Shown piece by piece: positions 8,278-14,373 of a stretch of 32,217 bases of DNA. This DNA comes from Rubrivivax sp. (GTDB lineage Bacteria > Pseudomonadota > Gammaproteobacteria > Burkholderiales > Burkholderiaceae_C). Both the position numbers and the translations under genes were made by a program. Within the stretch, counting starts at the first letter, position 1. The number at the start of each line of letters is the position of its first letter. The stretch lies in contig JAEUPD010000061.1 of the NCBI GenBank assembly GCA_016788525.1, positions 1-32,217 of the forward strand, given 5' to 3'. The notes below the pieces were generated by a model. It did no database searches. It was not told where the DNA came from and saw only the letters and a program-made list of their open reading frames with translations.

Positions 8278-9237
8278 CTACACCGCCGCCGCGCGCCGGT
8301 AGTCACTCGGTGCCACGCCCAGGTGGGCGCGGAACACGCGGCTGAAGTGCGCCATGTTCTGGAAGCCCGCGGCCAGCGCGATGTCGGTGATCGAGCGGTG
8401 GGCGCTCGCCTGGTCGACGAAGGCCTGGCGGCAGGCCTCGAGCCGGCGCGCGAGGATGTAGCCGGCCACGCCGTCGGCCTCTTCGGCAAAGGCGTTGTAC
8501 AGCTGCCGCCGGCTGACGTTGAGTGCGCTGGCGATGGCGTCCACCGTCAGCCCGGGCTCGGCCAGATGCTGCGCCACATGCTGCTTGATGCGCTCGCGCA
8601 GCGCCTCGCGCTGGGTCTGCGCGGTGGCCTGGCCGGCCAGGTCGAGCAGCGACAGGTGCACCAGCTGCGTGATGGCGTCGCCCACGCCGCGCGCCGCGGC
8701 CTCGGGCATGCTGGGCAGCTCGCGAAAGGCGTTGCGCATGGTGTCCAGCGCCAGGCGCGAGATGCCGCCGCTGCCGCCCAGGCGCCGCGCCATCAGCGCT
8801 TCGAGCATGGGCGCGCTCACCCCCCTCTCGGCGAAGGCGCGCTTGGGCAGCATCACGATCAGGTGCTCCACGCGCCCGGGGTTGGCCACCGCGTAGCTGT
8901 CGGTGGTGTCGTAGATGCTCCACTGGCCCGGCGTCACCCAGGTCTCGCGGCCCTTCTGCTCCACGCCCGCGCAGCCGACCCATGGCGCCACGATCTTGAG
9001 GTAGGGCGCCTCGGTGGCGCGTGCGATGGCGTTGGAGCGCATCACGCGGTGGCGCGTGGCCTCCAGGTGCGTGAGCACCACCTCGCCGGCGTGCCAGGTG
9101 CTGGCGCGGCCGGAGAAATCGGCGTCGCCGTACTCGTCGGCCTTCAGGCCCTGGAAGAGCTGGGAGATCCAGCCTCGCCAGAAGGCCACGCGCTCGCCGG
9201 CGGCGACCTCGCGGGTGTCCATCAGCTGCGGCTTCAT
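8278..9237 (-). CDS. AraC-family transcriptional regulator (FeaR/NphR-like)
   Basis: 319 residues. The N-terminal ~170 residues fit the AraC-binding-like ligand domain (as in FeaR and NphR): opening VAAGERVAFWRGWISQLF, then GQWSIYDTTDSYAV and HLIVMLPKRAF. The C-terminal ~100 residues are the double helix-turn-helix: LTVDAIASALNVSRRQLYNA for the first reader helix, and SITDIALAAGFQNMAHFSRV then FRAHLGVAPSDYRR for the second. It is transcribed away from the ABC importer operon across a 196-bp spacer that holds a tandem 21-bp direct repeat, the usual arrangement for an AraC activator acting on the neighbouring operon. FeaR controls an aromatic-aldehyde dehydrogenase in E. coli, and this operon also ends in such a gene, which supports an aromatic effector (inference). 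Confidence 0.92.
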   Translation of the reverse strand: MKPQLMDTREVAAGERVAFWRGWISQLFQGLKADEYGDADFSGRASTWHAGEVVLTHLEATRHRVMRSNAIARATEAPYLKIVAPWVGCAGVEQKGRETWVTPGQWSIYDTTDSYAVANPGRVEHLIVMLPKRAFAERGVSAPMLEALMARRLGGSGGISRLALDTMRNAFRELPSMPEAAARGVGDAITQLVHLSLLDLAGQATAQTQREALRERIKQHVAQHLAEPGLTVDAIASALNVSRRQLYNAFAEEADGVAGYILARRLEACRQAFVDQASAHRSITDIALAAGFQNMAHFSRVFRAHLGVAPSDYRRAAAV

Positions 9238-9334
9238 GGGGGCGCGAGCTTAGCCGCGGCGACGCCCTTCGTGTGCGCCCGCGCCCGAGGCGGGGGCCGC
9301 CGGGCCGGGGCGCCGCGGGTAAGTCCCAGGGTCG

Positions 9335-9377
9335 CGTGCACGCGCCGGCAAGCGGCCGTGCACGGCTGGCAAAGCGG
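9335..9377. promoter_or_regulatory. Candidate AraC-type operator (two direct 21-bp repeats)
   Basis: Two imperfect direct repeats, 9335-9355 and 9357-9377, both beginning CGTGCACG and ending AAGCGG, with a start-to-start distance of 22 bp, about two helical turns. AraC-family proteins typically bind paired direct half-sites at this spacing. The pair lies about 57 bases upstream of the substrate-binding-protein start and about 100 bases from the regulator start. I do not see an obvious sigma-70 promoter pair. Confidence 0.55.
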
Positions 9378-9433
9378 GGCGCGCCGCGCCTTTCCACAAT
9401 GGCGCCGTCAGCCCCCACCCGACAGGAGACGCC

Positions 9434-10657
9434 ATGCCCACCTTGCCGACCACCCTGCCCTCCCATCTGAGCCGCCGCCGCCTCGTGCAGGCGCTTGCCG
9501 CGGGCGCTGCCACCGCGGGGCTGCCGGGCCTCGTGCACGCGCAGGGCGGCCCGGTGCGCGTGGGCTACGCGATGGCGCGCACAGGCCCGTGGAGCGTGGG
9601 CGCGCAGGTCAGCCAGGAGCCCAACTTCCTGCTGTGGGCCGAGCAGCAGAACGCCGCCGGCGGCCTGAACGTGAAGGGCGTGAAGCGCCCGATCGAACTC
9701 ATCAGCAGCGACGACCGCAGCGACATGGAAACGGTGGTGCGCACCTACGAGAAGCTGATGGGCAGCGACAAGGTCGACCTCATCCTGCCGCCCTGGGGCA
9801 GCAACGCCAACTTCGCCGTGGCGCCGCTGGCCAACAAGTACGGCTACCCGTTCCTCGCACCCACGGCGCTCTCGCGCCGGCTGGTGGAGATGAAGCTGCC
9901 GTACTTCTTCCTGCTGCTGCAGCAGCCCAAGCCGATGATGGAGGCGCTGGTCGACATGCTGAAGGCCAACGGCGCGAAGTCGGCCGCCGTGGTGTACGTG
10001 GACGACCTGTTCGGCATCGAGAACTTCGCGGCGCTGAAGGTGGCGCTGGGCGGCAGCGGCATCAGTGTGGTCGACGAGAAGAGCTACCCGCTGGGCGTGA
10101 AGGACCTGAGCCCGGTGCTGCGCGGCATCAAGGACAAGAACCCCGATGCCTTCATCGGCCTGACCTACCCGCCCGACACCATCCTCGCCAGCCGGCAGAG
10201 CAAGGAGATCGGCTTCAACCCGAAGTTCTTCTACGCCAGCGTGGGCACGGCGTTCCAGCTGTACCGCAACGTCATGAAGGAGGGCGCCGAGGGCGTGCTG
10301 GGCATGGGCAGCTGGAACGCCAAGACGAGCGCCAGCGCCAAGGCGTACTTCGAGGCCCACGTGAAGAAGTTCGGCGCCACCAAGGAGCCCGACCGCTGGG
10401 CCAGCGGCCACTGCTGGGCGGGGCTCCAGATCCTCACCGCGGCCGTGGCCAAGGTGGGGCTGGACCGCAAGGCGATGCGCGACTACGTGGCCAACACCAC
10501 GCACGACACGATCATCGGCAAGGTGCGCTTCCAGGGCAGCGAGAACGTGGGCATTCCGGGCACGGTGGCGCAGTGGCAGAAGGGCGAGTTCGAGGTGGTG
10601 TGGCCGAAGACTTCGGCCACGGCGCCGTTGAATGCCAACAAGCCGGCTTGGGTGTAG
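9434..10657 (+). CDS. ABC importer substrate-binding protein (LivK-like, aromatic/branched-chain class)
   Basis: 407 residues, periplasmic binding protein of the LivK/Peripla_BP_6 type. A twin-arginine-like leader (SRRRLVQALAAG, residues 13-24) and a hydrophobic stretch end at VHAQ near residue 36. Mature-protein marks are VRVGYAMARTGPWSVGAQ, LWAEQQNAAGGLNVKG, PIELISSDDRSD, the first hinge ILPPWGSNANFAVAPLANKY, and FLAPTALSRR. A strong ribosome-binding site (AGGAG) lies 5 bases before the ATG. It is the first gene of the operon and is separated from the permease genes by 758 bases containing two large repeats. The ligand is not shown by sequence; the downstream aldehyde dehydrogenase suggests an aromatic compound. 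Confidence 0.93.
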   Translation: MPTLPTTLPSHLSRRRLVQALAAGAATAGLPGLVHAQGGPVRVGYAMARTGPWSVGAQVSQEPNFLLWAEQQNAAGGLNVKGVKRPIELISSDDRSDMETVVRTYEKLMGSDKVDLILPPWGSNANFAVAPLANKYGYPFLAPTALSRRLVEMKLPYFFLLLQQPKPMMEALVDMLKANGAKSAAVVYVDDLFGIENFAALKVALGGSGISVVDEKSYPLGVKDLSPVLRGIKDKNPDAFIGLTYPPDTILASRQSKEIGFNPKFFYASVGTAFQLYRNVMKEGAEGVLGMGSWNAKTSASAKAYFEAHVKKFGATKEPDRWASGHCWAGLQILTAAVAKVGLDRKAMRDYVANTTHDTIIGKVRFQGSENVGIPGTVAQWQKGEFEVVWPKTSATAPLNANKPAWV

Positions 10658-10720
10658 CAACTCGCTCGGGCACCGGTTGCGGCATTCCCGTCTTTGACTT
10701 CATCTGTGGCGCACGAGCGT

Positions 10721-10982
10721 TTGCGCGGCAATGCCGCGGGCGGCGCGGCCGGGGCGGGCGCAGTCCGCGCCCGGGCCATGGGCCCGGGTGCCCTGCGTCG
10801 CACGGTCTTGCGGGCGCGCGAAAAAACTCGCTGCGCGCGCGCAAACGCGCGCTCCGCTCAGACAGTTTTCGGGAGTCAGTCTTGGATGCGCGCGAGTACG
10901 CGCGCTGCCCGCAAGCCCGCGCGACTCCGGCGCGGACCGCTGATGGCCCGCCCCGGCCGCGCCGCCCGCGGCATTGCGGCAA
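10721..10982 (+). repeat. Large palindromic intergenic repeat, copy 3 (orientation A)
   Basis: Orientation A, about 262 bases. The outer arms TTGCGCGGCAATGCCGCGGG and CCCGCGGCATTGCGGCAA are nearly perfect complements. The arm sequence differs from copies 1, 2, 6 and 7 but is still self-complementary, showing compensatory change. The core GACAGTTTTCGGGAGTCAGT, the hairpin GCGCGCGAGTACGCGCGC and the run GCGCGCGCAAACGCGCGC match the family. Confidence 0.87.
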
Positions 10983-11082
10983 CGTGGTGGCACACGTCGG
11001 CACCCCAAGCCTCGGCATCTGAAGCCAGGCAGGCTCGGCAACACCGCGGCGCTGTGGGCCGCCCCCCTTCGACCGCCGCGCG

Positions 11083-11344
11083 GTGGTTGCAAAGCCGGCG
11101 TTGCGCTGACCGGTGCGGGCCATCAGCAGTTCGCGCCGGAGTCAGGCGGGTTGTCGGGCGGCGCGCGTACTCGCGCGCTTCCAAGACTGACTCGCGAAAA
11201 CTGTCTGAGCGGAGCGCGCGTTTGCGCGCGCGCAGCGAGTTTTTTCGCGCGCCCGACAACCCGCATGACGCAGGGCACCCGGGCCTTTGGCCCGGGCGCG
11301 GACTGCGCCCGCACCGGCCAGCGCAACGCCGGCTTTGCCGCCAC
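11083..11344 (-). repeat. Large palindromic intergenic repeat, copy 4 (orientation B)
   Basis: Inverted partner of copy 3, 100 bases downstream in the same spacer. The outer arms run GTGGTTGCAAAGCCGGCG to CGCCGGCTTTGCCGCCAC, with a second pair GCGCTGACCGGTGCGGGC/GCCCGCACCGGCCAGCGC. The core GACTCGCGAAAACTGTCTGA is conserved. Copies 3 and 4 together could pair over most of their length to form a long hairpin between the receptor gene and the first permease gene. Confidence 0.87.
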
Positions 11345-11415
11345 AACGATCGAACGCCAACCCCACAACTCAACGCGGGCCTCAACGCCAGCCGCCGCAA
11401 CGCAGGCCTGCAGCC

Positions 11416-12300
11416 ATGACCGCCACCGCCTGGTTCGAGCTCATCGTCTCCGGCCTCATCACCGGCGCCGTCTACTCGCTCGTGGGCCTGGGCCTGAACC
11501 TGCAGTACGGCCTGATGCGCATCCTGAACATCGCCCATGGCGAGTTCCTGATGCTGGGCGCCTTCCTCACCTGGATGGCCACCACCGCCTGGGGCTGGTC
11601 GCCGCTGGCGATGATCCCTCTCAGCTTCGTGCTGCTCATGGCCATCGGCGTGGGCATCCACCGCCTCACCTTCAGGCGCCTGGCCGAGACCAGCCCCGAC
11701 CTCGACATCTTCGAGGCCCGCGGTCTGATGGTGGCCTTCGGCCTGATGTTCCTGGTGCAGAACTTCGCGCAGCTCACGTGGGGCGGCGACCTGCGCGGCT
11801 ACGACTACCTCACCGACCCGGTGCCCTTGCCCGGCGGCACGCAGTTCGCCGGCAACAAGCTCGTGCTGCTGGCGCTGTCGCTGGCCTTCAGCCTCGCGCT
11901 CATCGTCGTGCTGCGCCTCACGCTGTGGGGCAAGGGCGTGCGCGCGCTCATGCAAAGCCCCGCCGGCGCGCAGCTGGTGGGCATCGACACCGAGCGGCTG
12001 CACCCGCTGATGTTCGGTGCGGGCCTGGGCCTCTCGGGCGTGGCGGGCTGCCTGCTCTCCACGGCCTACACCATCACGCCGTCGATGGGCGAGCCCTACA
12101 CGGTGACGGCGCTCATCGTCATCACCCTGGGCGGCTTCGGCCACATGGGCGGCGCGCTCGCGGGCGGGCTGGCGCTGGGCGTCATCGAGGCGGTGGGCAT
12201 GCACTTCACCAACCCCTCGCTGAAGTCGGTGCTGAGCTACGCGGTGTTCATCCTCGTGCTGCTCTGGAAACCGAACGGCCTGTTCAACAAACGGAAATGA
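11416..12300 (+). CDS. Branched-chain-type ABC permease, LivH-like
   Basis: 294 residues, inner-membrane permease with eight or so hydrophobic segments. The N-terminus GLITGAVYSLVGLGLNLQYG followed by RILNIAHGEFLMLGAF is the LivH hallmark. The cytoplasmic loop RALMQSPAGAQLVGIDTERL couples to the ATPases, and TALIVITLGGFGHMGGALAG is the typical late segment. ATG 11416 is chosen because family homology starts just after it; the longer in-frame extension runs into repeat copy 4. It ends 106 bases before livM, and the gap holds the second repeat family. Confidence 0.93.
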   Translation: MTATAWFELIVSGLITGAVYSLVGLGLNLQYGLMRILNIAHGEFLMLGAFLTWMATTAWGWSPLAMIPLSFVLLMAIGVGIHRLTFRRLAETSPDLDIFEARGLMVAFGLMFLVQNFAQLTWGGDLRGYDYLTDPVPLPGGTQFAGNKLVLLALSLAFSLALIVVLRLTLWGKGVRALMQSPAGAQLVGIDTERLHPLMFGAGLGLSGVAGCLLSTAYTITPSMGEPYTVTALIVITLGGFGHMGGALAGGLALGVIEAVGMHFTNPSLKSVLSYAVFILVLLWKPNGLFNKRK

Positions 12301-12320
12301 ACCTGCCACAACCAAGCCAG

Positions 12321-12402
12321 GCGACCGCCGCGGATCCGGGTCTGCCGGGCCGCCGGCGGTGCCCCCCTGGAGGGGAGGCGGCCGCAGGCCGCTTCGGGGG
12401 GG
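12321..12402 (-). repeat. Second intergenic repeat family, copy 1
   Basis: About 80 bases lying just before the LivM-like start. On the minus strand it begins CCCCCCCGAAGCGGCC, continues GCCGCCTCCCCTCCAGGGGG, and ends in a GC-rich segment GGCGGCCCGGCAGACCCGGA. It aligns over its whole length with the copy at 14268-14344 at roughly 80% identity by eye, in the opposite orientation. It holds two small inverted repeats (CCCCC/GGGGG and GCGGCC/GGCCGC) and is unlike the large palindromic family. It places a G-rich stretch about 5 bases before the ATG. Confidence 0.8.
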
Positions 12403-12406
12403 AGCC

Positions 12407-13486
12407 ATGACTCGCCATGTCACCAGCAGCGACCCCTGGCATGTGCGGCTGCGCGAGCGGCTGTTCGGCTGGGTGCTGGACGCACGCGGCATGGGCCGCG
12501 ACATGTGGGTGCTGTTCGCGCTCACCGGCTGGGCGCTGGCCATCCCGCACTACGGCAGCGAGTTCGCGGTGTCGATGGCGCTGACCTGCCTGATGTACGT
12601 CGCGCTGGCCACCAGCTGGACCCTCTTCTGCGGCACCACTCGCTACCTCTCGCTGGCGACCTCGGCCTTCTTCGGCATCGGCGCCTACACCGGCGCGCTC
12701 ACGATCGAGCAGTTCGATTGGTTGGCCGTCATCGCACTCGGCGCCGCGGTGGCCGCGGTGGTGGCGGTGGTGATGGGCAGCGCGGTGCTGCACCTGCGCG
12801 GCACCTACTTCGCCGTGCTCACCTTCGGCATGACCGAGCTCATCCGCCACGCCGTCACCTACTGGGAGAAGAAGGTCACCGGCACCGTGGGCCGCGTGCT
12901 CACCACGGTGCCCGATCGCGACACCGTGTACCTCACGGTCGCCGGCCTCGCGGTGCTGGCGGTGGCGGTGAGCCTGCTGGCGCGCCGCACGCGCTTCGGC
13001 CTGGCGCTGCAGGGCATCGGCGCCGACGAGCAGCGCGCGATGACGCTCGGCGTGAACACCCGCGTCGTCAAGGTGCTGGGCTTCGCGCTCACCGCGGCGT
13101 TTGCCGGCGCCGTGGGCGCGGCGATGAGCGTGCGCTGGACCTACATCGACCCGGCCACCGTTTTCAACCCCTTCATCGGCTTCCAGACGGTGTTGATCGC
13201 GCTCATCGGCGGCATCGCCACGCTGTGGGGGCCGCTCATCGCCGCCATCGTCTTCAGCCTGCTGGCCGAGACGCTGCGGCTGCAGGCGCCGCAGCTGTAC
13301 CTGATGGCCTTGGGCTTTCTGCTGATCCTGTGCGTGCTGTACCTGCCGGGCGGCCTGGCCTCGATGCGCTGGGCGAGTTTCCGCCAGTGGCGCGACGACA
13401 TCCGCGGTTGGTGGCGCGAGCGCGAAGACAAGGCCAAGCGCGCGGCGCGCCGCGAGCGCGACGCACGCTACGGGGTGGGTTCATGA
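12407..13486 (+). CDS. Branched-chain-type ABC permease, LivM-like
   Basis: 359 residues, second inner-membrane permease. Family marks: YVALATSWTLFCGTTRYLSL, ATSAFFGIGAYTGALT, HLRGTYFAVLTFGMTELIRH, the coupling loop RFGLALQGIGADEQRAMTLG, and IGFQTVLIALIGGIATLWGP. The C-terminus is a charged cytoplasmic tail (WWREREDKAKRAARRERDAR) longer than usual. ATG 12407 is preferred over an upstream start in the repeat because homology starts here and the G-rich segment precedes it. The stop codon overlaps the ATG of a 14-codon frame (ATGA at 13483-13486) that leads into the LivG-like gene. Confidence 0.93.
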   Translation: MTRHVTSSDPWHVRLRERLFGWVLDARGMGRDMWVLFALTGWALAIPHYGSEFAVSMALTCLMYVALATSWTLFCGTTRYLSLATSAFFGIGAYTGALTIEQFDWLAVIALGAAVAAVVAVVMGSAVLHLRGTYFAVLTFGMTELIRHAVTYWEKKVTGTVGRVLTTVPDRDTVYLTVAGLAVLAVAVSLLARRTRFGLALQGIGADEQRAMTLGVNTRVVKVLGFALTAAFAGAVGAAMSVRWTYIDPATVFNPFIGFQTVLIALIGGIATLWGPLIAAIVFSLLAETLRLQAPQLYLMALGFLLILCVLYLPGGLASMRWASFRQWRDDIRGWWREREDKAKRAARRERDARYGVGS

Positions 13487-13527
13487 TCGGCCCAACCACC
13501 AGCGGCAAGCGAAGGGCGGCGCCATGA
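13483..13527 (+). CDS. 14-codon minicistron linking livM-like and livG-like genes
   Basis: Reads MIGPTTSGKRRAAP. Its ATG overlaps the LivM-like stop (ATGA, 13483-13486) and its TGA overlaps the LivG-like start (ATGA, 13524-13527). The exact double overlap would let a ribosome pass from livM through the mini-frame to livG by termination-reinitiation. A purine-rich GCGAAGGGCGG inside it could be the livG ribosome-binding site. It may be a coincidence of a 40-base spacer; no peptide function is implied. Confidence 0.35.
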   Translation: MIGPTTSGKRRAAP

Positions 13528-14267
13528 ACGGCCACCCGGTGCTGGAAGCCCGCCACGTCACCGTGCGCTTCGACGGCCTGGTGGCCGTGGACGACGTGAG
13601 CGCCGCCTTCGCCGCCGGCGAGCTGGTGGGCATCATCGGCCCCAACGGCGCGGGCAAGACCACGTTCTTCAACGCCCTCTCGGGCGTGCAGCAGCCCACC
13701 GGCGGCGAGCTGTACGCGATGGGCCGGCGGCTCACCGGCAGCAAGCCGCACAAGTACGCCGCGCTCGGCATCGCGCGCACCTTCCAGACGCCGCGCATCT
13801 TCGGCAGCCTCAGCGTCGCGGCCAACATCGACTTCGGCCTGCAGTTCGCCGGCCGCCACCGCGCCGGCGTGTGGCTGCTGAAAGACGAAGACAGCATCCT
13901 GCACGTGATCGGCCTCTCGGAGCAGCGCGACCTGCCGGCCGCGGCCATCACGCCCAGCCAGCAGCGCCTGCTGGAGATCGGCATGGCGCTGGCCACGCGG
14001 CCCAAGCTCTTGCTGCTGGACGAAGTAGCCGCCGGCCTCACCGAAGCCGAGATCGATTCGATGGCGCAACTCATCAAGCGCTTTCGCGACGAGCTGGATC
14101 TCACCGTGATCTGGATCGAACACGCGGTGACCACGCTGCTGAAGTACGTGGAGCGCGTGATCGTGCTGCACCAGGGCCGCAAGATTGCCGACGGCACACC
14201 GGCCGAGGTGGTGCGCAATGCCGAGGTGATCGAGGCGTACCTTGGCGACGAGATGGTGGAAACATGA
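13524..14267 (+). CDS. Branched-chain-type ABC ATPase, LivG-like, with atypical signature motif
   Basis: 247 residues. Walker A GPNGAGKTT at residues 39-47; RTFQTPRIFGSLSVAANI is the Q-loop region; Walker B LLLLDE ends at D166-E167; the H-loop is VIWIEHAV. The usual ABC signature (LSxGQ) is replaced by ITPSQQ (residues 142-147), and the residue after Walker B is Val where Pro is common (DEVAAGLT). The partner ATPase downstream keeps a canonical MSGGEQQ. In a heterodimeric ABC importer one weakened site can be tolerated because the two ATPases share two composite sites. The C-terminus AYLGDEMVET fits the LivG end. The stop at 14267 is followed at once by a second-family repeat. Confidence 0.9.
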   Translation: MNGHPVLEARHVTVRFDGLVAVDDVSAAFAAGELVGIIGPNGAGKTTFFNALSGVQQPTGGELYAMGRRLTGSKPHKYAALGIARTFQTPRIFGSLSVAANIDFGLQFAGRHRAGVWLLKDEDSILHVIGLSEQRDLPAAAITPSQQRLLEIGMALATRPKLLLLDEVAAGLTEAEIDSMAQLIKRFRDELDLTVIWIEHAVTTLLKYVERVIVLHQGRKIADGTPAEVVRNAEVIEAYLGDEMVET

Positions 14268-14344
14268 CCCCCCCGAAGCGACTTCGTCGCCTCCCCCCAG
14301 GGGGCGCCGCCAGCGGCCCGGCAGAGCCGGTTCCGCGGCGGCCG
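14268..14344 (+). repeat. Second intergenic repeat family, copy 2
   Basis: Begins at the end of the LivG-like gene: CCCCCCCGAAGCGACTTCGT, then CGCCTCCCCCCAGGGGGCGC and CAGCGGCCCGGCAGAGCCGG. Aligns with 12321-12402 in reverse orientation. It holds the small hairpins GAAGCGACTTC and CCCCCAGGGGG and fills most of the 106-base gap before the LivF-like ATG. Confidence 0.8.
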
Positions 14345-14373
14345 CTGGGCTGTGTTCGAGTGCTGCGACGACT

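Noticed and set aside
8303-10660. A 785-codon minus-strand frame and an 899-codon plus-strand frame across the AraC and receptor genes
   Set aside because: Both are shadows of two well-supported divergent genes. They cross gene boundaries without homology and are Arg/His/Ala-rich.
10876-12543. A 555-codon minus-strand frame across the LivH-like gene and repeats
   Set aside because: Antisense to a clear permease; it contains the palindromic repeat translated as low-complexity text.
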